Numbered from the stretch's first letter, positions 1 to 9,526 are shown. The stretch: 57,384 nucleotides of DNA from Herbinix sp. (GCA_029256105.1 JAQSYO010000025.1:1-57384); one strand, 5' to 3'. A program made the numbers and translations. The notes: generated by a model not told the origin, from the sequence alone.

Positions 1-87
1 TTATAAAAAGAATGAGGATAATCGTTAATAAATTGAGAATTTTTATGGCGCAAAGTAGATGAAACATTAGATTGAAAGAGGTATTCA

Positions 88-2817
88 ATGGGTTTTCGCA
101 GGAATTGGTTTATATATTTATCGCAAATATTGTATATGGCAGCCTCCATTTTAATACTAATTTTCGGAGTGACTCAGTTTAGTGCGCAGAAAAGTTATCC
201 GTATTTAACTCAAGTGATTTTGATGGTAGGATTTTGTGGTATATTTCTATTAATTAATTTGTTTTTTTATCTCATCACAAGGCCGTTTCTTGTAAAGTTA
301 TTCCAGCCTTTAAAAAAGACTTCATTTTGGGTGGAAGCGATTTTTGTTCTTTTGATTTTAGGAGTGGGCTTAGCATTGCGGATTTATTATATACGGACTT
401 ATCCGGTTGCAATGGAGTCTGATTATAAATTCTATTATGACGTGGCAAACTTAATTAAAGATGGTACCTTGCTGACAAAGTCAAATAATGAATATATCGC
501 ATTATTCCCGCACACCTACGGATATTCTTATGTATTATCCGTGGTAATGAGCATTTTTGGAACAGCCCCTGAGGTATGTCTCTATTTTAATGCAGTTATG
601 GGTATGGTAGCAGTACTGTTTTGCTATGGGATTGGAAAATGTCTCGTTGGCAGTGTTGCCGGTATTAGTGCGCTTCTCATTACCTGCTTCTGGCCGTCAC
701 AGATTATATTTAGTAATATTAACGGTGCTGAGACTACTTTTACCGTCTTGTTATACGGTGCAGCCTTGTTAATGGTCTTTGTTATGAAAAAATATAATGG
801 TAACAATTCGCGTGTAGTATTACCGATGTTATTTCATGTAATAATTGGAGTATTGCTAGCCTTAGCCTCTGCCATTCGACCAATGTCTTTGGTCTTTTTG
901 ATAGCGTTAGTTTTATGCTTGTTTTTATTAAATTACAAATTGAAATATAAAAATAACATCAATGAATTGTCCTTAGGGAAAATATTTTTGTCAAAAGGTA
1001 TTCTTAGGGCAATACTTGTCTTGGTGGGTTATCTTATTTGTACTCAATTTATAACTGCGGGAGTATCGACTGCAATACAAAAGAATGTGGCTGGAAATGG
1101 TGCGATTGGATACAGTTTAATGGTTGGTTTAAATATTGACAGTGATGGTGGATATAGTGAAGAATCAATGAATTTTCTGTACGATACTTATGACGATACA
1201 AAGTCAGCAGATGAAGCGAATAAACTATGCTTAGACAAAGCAATCGCATCAGTGAAAGAAAATCCCATTGGGACATTGGAACTGTTTGCTAAGAAAATTT
1301 ATTTGATATGGGCAAACGATGATTATGCAACGACAACAAATATCGTTACGATGAAGAACCAAGGCCTGCTAACACCGGAGCGAGAGGCTTTTCTGCATAA
1401 TTTAGCTGATTTCAACAATATCTATTATTTCTTTATCGTGTTATTAGCAGCAATCGGAGTGGGATACCTTTTCGTAAAGGATAATAATGCGCAGGTATTT
1501 GCTGTATTTTTTATCGGAGCCGTTATTATGCATATGTTAGTTGAGATACAGAACAGATATCACTATTATCTTCTTCAGAATTTTGCTATACTAGCTGCTG
1601 TTGGTTTGGGTCTATTGTTTCAAAGATACCTACAAATATCAAAATATAAATTATCAATAAAAACAAATAATTATTTGAGAGATAATCAAGAGCTAGCACT
1701 GAATTTTGAAACAGCTGCTACAACAGAAACTGCAACTGAGTCTATGATAGATGAAAAAGGGAATAGAAATGATATCAAGGATGAGTATAATGAGTCCAAA
1801 AAACAATCTTTAAATATGCATACGATTAATGTGTTGGATGCAATCAAAGCAGGGCATATCATCGTAACTGCAACGAATGCATATGAGGATGAACACAAGG
1901 ACAAAGACTCAAACAGAGTAATTTGTGAAGAGCATATTACCGCAACACACGAAGTAGTTGACAAGTATGAGTCTGTAAATCATCTTCTTAACAGTGAACC
2001 TCAGGATGAAATTGAAATGCGAAATGAGCTGGAAATGCAAAAGGAACTAGGTATACAGAAAGAGCTGGGTGTACAGAACGAACTGGATGTACAGAAACAA
2101 CTGGAATTACTGAACCAACTTCATATCCAGAACGAATTGGAATTAAAGAACGAATTGGAATTAAAGAACGAATTGGAATTAAAGAACGAATTGGAATTAA
2201 AGAACGAACTGGAGTTACAGATCGAACTGGAGTTACAGAACGAACTGGAATTACAGAACGAACTGAAGTTACAGAGCGAACAGGAATTACAGAACAAATT
2301 GGAGTTACAGAACGAACTGGAATTACAGAACGAATTGGAGTTACAGAACGAACTGGAGTTACAGAATGAACTGGAATTACAGAACGAGCTGGAATTACAG
2401 AAAGAGTTGGAATTACAATCTAAACTGAGATTACAGAAAAAACTTGTATTATTAAAAGAACTAGAATATCTAAAAGAACTGAAATTACAAAAAGACCTAG
2501 AACTTCAGAATAAGTCATTTGTTCAGAGTCAGACAGAGGTACCCGTAAAAACAATCGATATTGATCAAGTAGTAAATAAACGTCCCGAACATGTTACCAA
2601 AATACATACAAAAGGGACAAACAATAATACAAATAAGTTTTCAAAGACAGTTAAGAAAGGGGCAAATACTTCTAAAACACGAAAAACAGAAAATTTAGCA
2701 TCCAAACGGAAGTCTGTTAATGGAATAAGAAGTAATATTGCATCCAGAAGGCAAATGCAAATGATAACAAAGAAAAATGCTGATAAATTCAGATTGCTAT
2801 TTAGTAAAGGCCAATAA
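88..2817 (+). CDS. Multi-pass membrane glycosyltransferase (GT39/ArnT-like) with hexapeptide-repeat C-terminal tail
   Basis: Probably transfers sugar from a lipid-linked donor at the membrane; donor and acceptor are unknown. Residues about 1-530 hold roughly a dozen hydrophobic segments, with a conserved-looking acidic pair in MESDYKF (about residues 110-116) after the second or third segment, where GT39/PMT-like enzymes place the catalytic Asp. Residues about 530-640 are hydrophilic. Residues 640-807 are 28 six-residue units of the type ELELQN, encoded by an 18-bp DNA repeat, and the last 100 residues are strongly basic. The family is normally 450-600 residues, so the tail is an addition. 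Start: ATG after GAAAGAGG. Next to a thioredoxin/hydrolase fusion and wecB, which suggests a surface polysaccharide role (inference). Confidence 0.7.
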   Translation: MGFRRNWFIYLSQILYMAASILILIFGVTQFSAQKSYPYLTQVILMVGFCGIFLLINLFFYLITRPFLVKLFQPLKKTSFWVEAIFVLLILGVGLALRIYYIRTYPVAMESDYKFYYDVANLIKDGTLLTKSNNEYIALFPHTYGYSYVLSVVMSIFGTAPEVCLYFNAVMGMVAVLFCYGIGKCLVGSVAGISALLITCFWPSQIIFSNINGAETTFTVLLYGAALLMVFVMKKYNGNNSRVVLPMLFHVIIGVLLALASAIRPMSLVFLIALVLCLFLLNYKLKYKNNINELSLGKIFLSKGILRAILVLVGYLICTQFITAGVSTAIQKNVAGNGAIGYSLMVGLNIDSDGGYSEESMNFLYDTYDDTKSADEANKLCLDKAIASVKENPIGTLELFAKKIYLIWANDDYATTTNIVTMKNQGLLTPEREAFLHNLADFNNIYYFFIVLLAAIGVGYLFVKDNNAQVFAVFFIGAVIMHMLVEIQNRYHYYLLQNFAILAAVGLGLLFQRYLQISKYKLSIKTNNYLRDNQELALNFETAATTETATESMIDEKGNRNDIKDEYNESKKQSLNMHTINVLDAIKAGHIIVTATNAYEDEHKDKDSNRVICEEHITATHEVVDKYESVNHLLNSEPQDEIEMRNELEMQKELGIQKELGVQNELDVQKQLELLNQLHIQNELELKNELELKNELELKNELELKNELELQIELELQNELELQNELKLQSEQELQNKLELQNELELQNELELQNELELQNELELQNELELQKELELQSKLRLQKKLVLLKELEYLKELKLQKDLELQNKSFVQSQTEVPVKTIDIDQVVNKRPEHVTKIHTKGTNNNTNKFSKTVKKGANTSKTRKTENLASKRKSVNGIRSNIASRRQMQMITKKNADKFRLLFSKGQ
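2005..2508 (+). repeat. In-frame 18-bp tandem repeat, 28 units, inside the glycosyltransferase gene
   Basis: Twenty-eight consecutive 18-bp units with no change of phase, consensus aacgaactggaattacag, each encoding E-L-E-L-Q/K-N. The units from 2131 to about 2400 are nearly identical, while the outer ones diverge. The first four core units use aattaaag and later ones use agttacag, which suggests expansion by local duplication. Confidence 0.95.
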
Positions 2818-2883
2818 TATTATAAGAAGATTTTAAAGAAAAATAACGTTTTAATTGATAGTTTAGAAAGAGAGGTCCTCTTA

Positions 2884-4506
2884 ATGAAATTCTCTTCATT
2901 GAATAAGATCGAAAAAAGTTGTATTGTTGGAATTTTGATAGCATTTCTTATAATAATAGTAGGCGCAATATTTCTTATTACGGATAAGAATGGTAAAAAT
3001 GGTAGCAACACATCTGAAATAGACGAAGATACAGGAAATTCAGAAGAATTAGCGGATGAAATGATATATTACCCAAGTAGTATACAGATTAATGAACCAG
3101 TGCAGGATTATACTTTATACGATGCGAATGGAATATCTTCAAGGATTAGTGATTACCGGGGAAAGAATGTTATTCTTCTTTTTTGGACTAGCTGGTGTAA
3201 ATATTGCAAGGAAGAATTTAAGTATATGCCGGAGTATGCCAAATTACTTGAAAGTTACGATGATGTTGAAATTATTCTGATAAATAAGTTTGATGGTATA
3301 AAGGAAACAAAGGAACAAGCGTTAACATTTTTGAACGAAAATAAGATACCATTTCCCTCTTTTTTTGATGAAAATCTAATGATATATAATAGCCTAGGAA
3401 TAAAAATCGTTCCAACGATGATAGGAATCGATAGCGAGGGAATCTTGAAAGTATGTAAACCTGGACAGATAGGTACGGTGGACAATCTTAAGGCATTTAT
3501 TGATTATGTAAAATTTGGGGGAGCAGCGGATACGGAAAAATTCATTACAAATGAAATGACTACAGTAGAGGGTGGCGTCCATGTCAATTATCTGGAATCA
3601 GAGCAACCTTCTCCTGCAGGTTTTGATATTTTAAGTGAATCACAAGGTATCATGATGGAATATGGAGTACTGAAGAAAGATAAGGCTTTATTTGATCAAT
3701 ATTTGAACTATGTTACAAAGAATATGCTGGTTTCAGACTCGTTGGCAGCATGGATGGTTACGAAGGAGGGAAGTGCCGCAGATTCGAATGCTTTGGTAGA
3801 CGACCTACGGATGTACAAAGCACTATACCGAGCGAACCAACTTTGGGGAGGATATGACGAATTATTAAATAATTGGGGAAAAAGTATAATTGAATATAAT
3901 ACGAACAAGAACCAACCTGTAAATTATTATGATTTTAAAGCAAAAAAGAAAGCGAATCGAATTTCACTATGTTTTTTAGATTTTGAAGCCTTAAAGTTGT
4001 TGGAAAAAATAGACACCAACGTTGTTGGAATTTATGATAATTCCAATCAATTGATGAAGGAAGGTTATATTAGCAATGATTTTCCTTTCTATTATAGTTA
4101 TTATGATTATGATAAGAAGGAGTATAGCTCAGATGACCTGAATATGGCCGAAGCAATGTACACACTTCTGAATTTAGCACGAGTAAATGAATTAGGGGAG
4201 AATTCGATTACCTGGATCGAAAAATCCTTAGAAAGTACGGGAATAAAGGCCAGATACACTATTAACGGTGATATTGTCGAGGGTTATAACTATGAATCTA
4301 CCGCAATTTATGCGATTGTTGCAATGATTGGTAAAGAAATCGGTAATAACAAGATGGTAACGGAAGCGCTTTCACGAATGGAATTAGTACGTACCTTTGA
4401 TTCAAGCCTTTTATGGAAGGGAACATTTACAACGGACGATGGAAAGGACATATTTTCTTTCGACCAATGTATGGCACTTTTACTATATGGCTATCTTGAA
4501 TATTAA
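2884..4506 (+). CDS. Membrane-anchored thioredoxin-like (TlpA/redoxin) protein fused to a GH8-like domain
   Basis: One N-terminal hydrophobic segment (about residues 13-33) would anchor the protein with its bulk outside. A redoxin domain follows at about 67-205, with the active site W-C-K-Y-C (C105, C108) and a cis-Pro region IKIVPTM. Residues about 220-540 resemble the alpha/alpha-barrel of glycoside hydrolase family 8: a SESQG-type motif (E252) at the place of the acid Glu and a VDDL motif (D306/D307) at the place of the catalytic Asp. The redoxin call is firm; the GH8 call is from motif recall and needs a profile search. It follows the membrane glycosyltransferase by 66 bp and is probably co-transcribed. 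RBS AGAGAGG. Confidence 0.65.
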   Translation: MKFSSLNKIEKSCIVGILIAFLIIIVGAIFLITDKNGKNGSNTSEIDEDTGNSEELADEMIYYPSSIQINEPVQDYTLYDANGISSRISDYRGKNVILLFWTSWCKYCKEEFKYMPEYAKLLESYDDVEIILINKFDGIKETKEQALTFLNENKIPFPSFFDENLMIYNSLGIKIVPTMIGIDSEGILKVCKPGQIGTVDNLKAFIDYVKFGGAADTEKFITNEMTTVEGGVHVNYLESEQPSPAGFDILSESQGIMMEYGVLKKDKALFDQYLNYVTKNMLVSDSLAAWMVTKEGSAADSNALVDDLRMYKALYRANQLWGGYDELLNNWGKSIIEYNTNKNQPVNYYDFKAKKKANRISLCFLDFEALKLLEKIDTNVVGIYDNSNQLMKEGYISNDFPFYYSYYDYDKKEYSSDDLNMAEAMYTLLNLARVNELGENSITWIEKSLESTGIKARYTINGDIVEGYNYESTAIYAIVAMIGKEIGNNKMVTEALSRMELVRTFDSSLLWKGTFTTDDGKDIFSFDQCMALLLYGYLEY

Positions 4507-4606
4507 TTTGTCTAGTTATATATAAATGCATTAAACAACAGCCATAAAATGTAAACAATAATTTTAAAGGAATGTACAAACTCATTATATATCAAGGAGT
4601 GTCATT

Positions 4607-5704
4607 ATGAAAAAAGTAATGTTGGTGTTTGGCACCCGTCCGGAGGCCATAAAAATGTGCCCGCTTGTTAATGAATTAAAAACCAGAACCAATTTTGAGG
4701 TGTTAGTCTGTGTAACTGGCCAACATCGCCAGATGCTTGACCAAGTATTGGACACATTTAAAGTGACGCCAGATTATGACCTCTCCATCATGAAAGATAA
4801 GCAAACTCTTTTTGATATAACGACAAAAATTCTCAATCAAATAAAGCTTGTGCTGGAGAAAGAAAGACCGAATATCGTGTTAGTGCATGGAGATACCTCG
4901 ACAACCTTTGCAACTGCATTAGCATGCTTTTATTTGCAACTTCCGGTTGGTCATGTAGAGGCTGGCTTACGAACGTATCAAATTGCTTCCCCCTATCCAG
5001 AGGAATTTAATCGTCAAGCGGTAGGTATCTTAGCAAACTATCATTTCGCGCCAACTGTAGCAGCAAGAGATAACCTGATTAGGGAAGGTAAGTCTTCCGA
5101 GACAATCTTTGTTACGGGAAATACAGCCATTGATGCATTAAAAACGACAGTGAAACCGGATTATGTTCATGAACAACTTATATGGGCCTCTGACAGTAGG
5201 TTGATTTTATTGACCGCCCATCGCAGGGAAAATCTGGGTGAACCTCTTCGTCAGATATTCCGTGCAATAAAAAGAATTGTGAATGAAACTGAGGATATTA
5301 AAGTGATATACCCCATTCACCTTAATCCTGCAGTAAGGGAAGCAGCTTATCAGGTTCTTGGTAACAATGATAAAATTCGATTAATTGAACCTTTGGATGT
5401 AATTGACTTTCACAATTTCCTCGCGAAAGCCTATTTGATTTTAACGGATAGTGGTGGTATACAAGAGGAAGCTCCGAGCCTTGGGAAGCCGGTGCTTGTA
5501 ATAAGGGAAACAACAGAAAGACCGGAAGGTATTCAAGCCGGTACTCTTAAGCTTGTTGGTACAGAGGAGGAATCCATCTATCAATCGATTCAAATGCTAT
5601 TGAAGGATAAGATAGAATATGATAGAATGAGCAAGGCTAGCAATCCCTTTGGAGATGGTTACGCCTGTCAGAGAATTGCTGACATACTAAGCGAACAGAG
5701 GTAG
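4607..5704 (+). CDS. wecB: UDP-N-acetylglucosamine 2-epimerase (non-hydrolysing)
   Basis: Interconverts UDP-GlcNAc and UDP-ManNAc in the cytoplasm, supplying ManNAc for teichoic-acid linkage units or surface polysaccharide. The 365 residues match the usual length. Family motifs are all present: GTRPEAIKM at the N-terminus, HGDTSTT, HVEAGLRT, HRRENLG, and the C-terminal DSGGIQEEAPSLGKPVL followed by RETTERPEG. Start ATG after CAAGGAG. It ends 5 bp before the DMT transporter gene, so the two are translationally close. Also called mnaA. Confidence 0.95.
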   Translation: MKKVMLVFGTRPEAIKMCPLVNELKTRTNFEVLVCVTGQHRQMLDQVLDTFKVTPDYDLSIMKDKQTLFDITTKILNQIKLVLEKERPNIVLVHGDTSTTFATALACFYLQLPVGHVEAGLRTYQIASPYPEEFNRQAVGILANYHFAPTVAARDNLIREGKSSETIFVTGNTAIDALKTTVKPDYVHEQLIWASDSRLILLTAHRRENLGEPLRQIFRAIKRIVNETEDIKVIYPIHLNPAVREAAYQVLGNNDKIRLIEPLDVIDFHNFLAKAYLILTDSGGIQEEAPSLGKPVLVIRETTERPEGIQAGTLKLVGTEEESIYQSIQMLLKDKIEYDRMSKASNPFGDGYACQRIADILSEQR

Positions 5705-5709
5705 GTATT

Positions 5710-6624
5710 ATGTACGAGACTAAACAACATAAAAGTGCAAAGCTGGCATTATTCGGAGCAACTCTTATCTGGGGAGGCTCCTTTCTTATTGTTAAGAATT
5801 CTATGGAGGTTATGCAGCCACATGCACTTCTGGCATTCCGATTTACAATTGGAAGTTTATTGCTTTGTGCAATTTTTCATAAAAGACTAAAAGAATTAAG
5901 TAAGGAGTATTTTATAAAGGGCGGAGCATTGGGTATATTCCTATTTTTGGCTTATAGCATGCAAACAATCGGAATTACAGACACAACGCCTGGTAAAAAT
6001 GCTTTCTTGACAGCTATTTATGTAGTAATTGTGCCATTTTTATTCTGGGCAATCGATAAGAAAAAACCGGACACTTATAATGTTCTTGCGGCTTTTGTAA
6101 GTATTATTGGAATTGGATTTGTTTCACTGAACGGAGATTTCTCGATACGGATGGGAGATGCACTAACTTTAGTGGGTGGAGTACTATATGCGGTTCATAT
6201 CGTCGCAGTAGCCAAGTTTGCAAAAGATAAGGATGTAATTTTACTTACCATAATTCAATTTGCTGTTGCCGCTATTCTTTCTTGGATTGTGACTTTACTA
6301 TTTGAGGATGTGCCAAAACCAGAGATGTGGGGTATGGAATCAATTATTGGTCTGTTATACCTGGCTGTTTTTGCAACCGCAGTAGCCTTATTGCTTCAAA
6401 ATATTGGCCAAAAGTACACAAATCCAGCACCGGCAGCTATTATACTGAGTTTGGAGTCGGTATTTGGAGTCGTATTTTCCGTTATATTTATGTATGAACA
6501 GTTATCAGCACGCTTATTTATCGGGTTCTGTCTCATATTCTTTGCAGTTATCATATCAGAAACAAAACTTAACTTCTTAAAACCAAACAAGGAAATGGTG
6601 ATGGCTCCAGAAGATATTAACTAA
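5710..6624 (+). CDS. DMT-superfamily transporter (two EamA domains)
   Basis: Ten hydrophobic segments in 304 residues, arranged as two EamA repeats. The first begins LFGATLIWGGSFLIVK, typical of the drug/metabolite exporter group, and the second begins near residue 150 with MGDALTLVGGVLYAVH. The substrate cannot be read from sequence; relatives export amino acids, sugars or nucleotide-linked metabolites. It starts 5 bp after wecB, so it is probably in the same transcript. RBS AGAGGTAGG. The long leader of the next gene begins immediately after its stop codon. Confidence 0.85.
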   Translation: MYETKQHKSAKLALFGATLIWGGSFLIVKNSMEVMQPHALLAFRFTIGSLLLCAIFHKRLKELSKEYFIKGGALGIFLFLAYSMQTIGITDTTPGKNAFLTAIYVVIVPFLFWAIDKKKPDTYNVLAAFVSIIGIGFVSLNGDFSIRMGDALTLVGGVLYAVHIVAVAKFAKDKDVILLTIIQFAVAAILSWIVTLLFEDVPKPEMWGMESIIGLLYLAVFATAVALLLQNIGQKYTNPAPAAIILSLESVFGVVFSVIFMYEQLSARLFIGFCLIFFAVIISETKLNFLKPNKEMVMAPEDIN

Positions 6625-6630
6625 GAAAGT

Positions 6631-6869
6631 AACCTTAGTGCTTTCGTCGCATAAGATAAAGTATAGAAATCACCTTGCACTGCATAGGCACATAGTTTGC
6701 CAATCTACAGTACAATCTGATCAGGCGACGAAAAACAACCGGATTATCGTGCGGCCGGGCTGATATTCAGCAACAGGACACCAAAAAGCGTAGGTTATGC
6801 CAGCGATTTTTGTATGAAATAATATGCCTGTGGGACAGTAGTTTACTCTATGTGTTCCACAGGCTTTTT
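6631..6869 (+). promoter_or_regulatory. Structured leader RNA candidate (unassigned riboswitch-like element) upstream of the P-type ATPase
   Basis: The roughly 300-base gap before the ATPase gene has no ORF but shows layered pairing. A perfect 9-bp helix joins 6642-6650 to 6725-6733 (tttcgtcgc/gcgacgaaa). A small hairpin gctga-tat-tcagc follows near 6760. The element ends in an intrinsic terminator at 6826-6869. CAGGACA (6774-6780) is complementary to TGTCCTG (6871-6877), and GGACAG inside the terminator stem (6833-6838) is complementary to CTGTCC (6870-6875), so alternative folds are possible. I compared it from memory with M-box, yybP-ykoY, NiCo, ydaO and cobalamin consensus sequences and saw no match. 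Confidence 0.5.
6826..6869 (+). terminator. Intrinsic terminator in the ATPase leader
   Basis: An 11-bp stem (GCCTGTGGGAC with GTTCCACAGGC, one G-U pair) closes a 17-base loop and is followed by five Ts. It lies 56 bp before the ATPase start codon, in the position of an attenuator rather than the end of a gene. Confidence 0.85.
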
Positions 6870-6924
6870 CTGTCCTGGGACACATACGCCATATGCTTTG
6901 CCTTGATTTAAGGAGGTAACGAAG

Positions 6925-9525
6925 ATGATAAAACCGTCCGGGTTAACCATGGAAGAAGCAAAGGAGTTACAGAAGCAATACGGTAAAAATGAGATTAGTT
7001 CAAAAAATAATGGTAAACTGAGAAAGCATATATTGCATATCTTTTCTGAGCCAATTTACTTGCTGTTGTCCTGTGCCGCAATTATTTATTTTGCATTGGG
7101 GGAAGCAACAGACGGTGCCATTATGATTGCATTTGTTATAGTAGTAATTGGAATTGATGTTTTTCAAGATTCTAGAACCGGTAATACGTTAAAAAAATTA
7201 AAGGATATTACTACGCCAAGAATTAGGGTAATCAGGGGTGGGATTGAGATTTGGTTACTGGGTGTGGATTTGGTTCCAGGTGATTTAATGCTGATTTCTG
7301 AAGGAGTTAAGATACCCGCGGATGGTTATCTGATCTCAGCTGTGGGATTGTGTATGGATGAAAGTATTCTAACGGGGGAATCTGTTGGTGTGTGGAAATA
7401 TGCCAGAGGGAAAAATATTTTACGAAAGTCTCCATCTAGTAATACAAATAAGATTAGTTCTAACAATAAGGTGAATAACGATTCACATTATTTTAGAAGA
7501 GATTATTGTTATACCGGTACTTTTGTAATCTTAGGATCAGGAACTGTCATGGTGGAGAAAATCGGAAATCAGACGGAATACGGTAAAATTGCAGATAAGA
7601 TACTAGGAGCGTCAACGGCGAATTCATTACTACAAAGACAGATGAAGAGACTGGCGAAGCAATGTACTTATATAGCTGTGATTTTATTTGTTTTAGTAAG
7701 TGTTGCCACCTTTCTTAATCTATCAAACTATATTCTTTCAGAGAGAATTATTCATAGTATACTGGCTGGAGTGGTTCTTGCGTTATCAATGATTCCAGGA
7801 GAATTTCCAGTAATTTTATCTGTGTTTTTTTCCATGGGAGCTTTAAGATTAGCGAAAAAGAAGGCTCTGATTCGTCGGCTTTCCGCAGTAGAGACTCTAG
7901 GAGCGGTATCCGTTCTTTGTATGGATAAAACAGGTACGATTACTCAAAATAAAATGAAGGTAGCGGAGTGCTATATCTCTGACCGTCAGGAGGGGAAGTT
8001 CTGCAGGATTATGGCATTAGCTTGCAAAGAAGGAACTTATGATCCATTAGAGAAAGCAATGCTTCAGTATGGTGAACAGTTATGCAGCAATTGTAACTCA
8101 CAAAAAAATGAGGTTATGGCTTGTAATATATCAAGAGCAAAACCTGTGTTAATAAAGGAGTATGCCTTTACAAATGAATTGAAAGCGATGGGTCAGGTAT
8201 GGAGAGAAAAAGATAAGATCATCATTACGACCAAGGGAAGTCCGGAGACGATCATATCTCTTTGCCTTCTCTCAATCGAACAAAAACAAAACATTAATAA
8301 TGAATTAAAAGAGTTTTCAAAAAAAGGCCTTAGAGTGATTGCAATAGCGGATAGAACACTATCAAGCGTAGAGGAGCTGCCAGAAAGCTTATTGGAGTGC
8401 AGATTGTTTTTCCGAGGAATGATCGGGTTATCCGATCCACCGAGGGAGGGTATCAGCGATAATGTAGAAGCAAGCTATGCTGCAGGAATCCGTGTGGTAA
8501 TGATTACCGGGGATCATCCGGAAACTGCGATCTCGATAGCCGGTGCAGTTGGTATAAAAAATCATACGCAAGTAATAACCGGTGATGAAATAACAATGCT
8601 TTCGGAAGAAGAGTTAAGAAAAAAGGTAATGGAGTGTAATATATTTGCAAGAGTACTACCGATTCATAAGATGAGAATCGTAAAAGCCTTAAAAGAGAAT
8701 GGGGAAATCGTTGCTATGACAGGGGACGGGGTAAATGATTCTCCTGCTCAGAAAATAGCGGATATCGGAATTGCTATGGGTAAACATGGAAGTGAAGTGT
8801 GTAGAGAAGCCGCTGATTTAATTTTGCTTGATGATAATTTTTCAACCATTCTAGATGCGGTTCGTGATGGTAGAAGAATTTATCAAAATATTAGAAAGGC
8901 GATTGGATATGTATTTGCTTTTCATATACCGATTGCTTTGGTCTCCTTAGCTGCACCGATACTTGGTATTGGACCCGATGCTTTGTTACTGCTACCGCTA
9001 CAAATAGTATTATTAGAGTTGGTTATGGATCCCACTTGTTCCATCGCTTTAGAACGTCAGCCGGCAGAAGATAATATCATGACAAAACCGCCTAGGAGTC
9101 CGTTGGAGGGATTATTATCCTCAAATTTATTAATAAAGAGTTTTTCACAAGGTCTGATGATATTCTTAGCAGCATTTAGCATATATTATATATTACTTGT
9201 TTTATCCTATCCGATTGAACTTGCTAGAACTGCTGGTTTTGCCGTCTTGGTTATATCAAATATCTTGTTGGTATTAGTAAATTGTTCGGAGACGGAATCG
9301 ATTTTCCAAACGATCTATAAGATTAGAACGGATAAAGGAATATGGATCGTCAATTTGATTATTTTTATTGCACTTTTGATTATGATTTATAGCCCGCTCC
9401 ATGAAAGTCTGGGTTTTACTCCCTTATCGTTTGCGTATTTGATCAAGGTGATTGGAAGTTCAATAATTGCAGTAATATGGTATGAAACGGTAAAAATAAT
9501 AAAAAAGTTAAAAAGAAAAAGTTAA
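6925..9525 (+). CDS. P-type cation-transporting ATPase (P2-like, substrate unassigned)
   Basis: An ATP-driven membrane cation pump of 866 residues. In order: an N-terminal cation-ATPase segment (GLTMEEAKELQKQYG), TGES actuator motif, membrane helix 4 with P291-G-E-F-P, phosphorylation site D334 in DKTGT, nucleotide-binding loop (KGSPE), TGDH, the hinge motif GDGVNDSPA, and four to six C-terminal helices with ELVMDPTCSIALE. SERCA/PMCA pumps have PEGLP in helix 4; here Gly sits where the calcium-binding Glu is expected and Glu one place later. This resembles a bacterial subgroup with PEEFP whose ion is not settled, so calcium should not be assumed. It is preceded by a structured leader with a terminator. 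RBS AAGGAGG. Confidence 0.9.
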   Translation: MIKPSGLTMEEAKELQKQYGKNEISSKNNGKLRKHILHIFSEPIYLLLSCAAIIYFALGEATDGAIMIAFVIVVIGIDVFQDSRTGNTLKKLKDITTPRIRVIRGGIEIWLLGVDLVPGDLMLISEGVKIPADGYLISAVGLCMDESILTGESVGVWKYARGKNILRKSPSSNTNKISSNNKVNNDSHYFRRDYCYTGTFVILGSGTVMVEKIGNQTEYGKIADKILGASTANSLLQRQMKRLAKQCTYIAVILFVLVSVATFLNLSNYILSERIIHSILAGVVLALSMIPGEFPVILSVFFSMGALRLAKKKALIRRLSAVETLGAVSVLCMDKTGTITQNKMKVAECYISDRQEGKFCRIMALACKEGTYDPLEKAMLQYGEQLCSNCNSQKNEVMACNISRAKPVLIKEYAFTNELKAMGQVWREKDKIIITTKGSPETIISLCLLSIEQKQNINNELKEFSKKGLRVIAIADRTLSSVEELPESLLECRLFFRGMIGLSDPPREGISDNVEASYAAGIRVVMITGDHPETAISIAGAVGIKNHTQVITGDEITMLSEEELRKKVMECNIFARVLPIHKMRIVKALKENGEIVAMTGDGVNDSPAQKIADIGIAMGKHGSEVCREAADLILLDDNFSTILDAVRDGRRIYQNIRKAIGYVFAFHIPIALVSLAAPILGIGPDALLLLPLQIVLLELVMDPTCSIALERQPAEDNIMTKPPRSPLEGLLSSNLLIKSFSQGLMIFLAAFSIYYILLVLSYPIELARTAGFAVLVISNILLVLVNCSETESIFQTIYKIRTDKGIWIVNLIIFIALLIMIYSPLHESLGFTPLSFAYLIKVIGSSIIAVIWYETVKIIKKLKRKS

Positions 9526-9526
9526 G

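Noticed and set aside
6631..6869. M-box or other known metal riboswitch
   Set aside because: I could not align the conserved cores of M-box, yybP-ykoY, NiCo or ydaO from memory; kept as unassigned rather than named.
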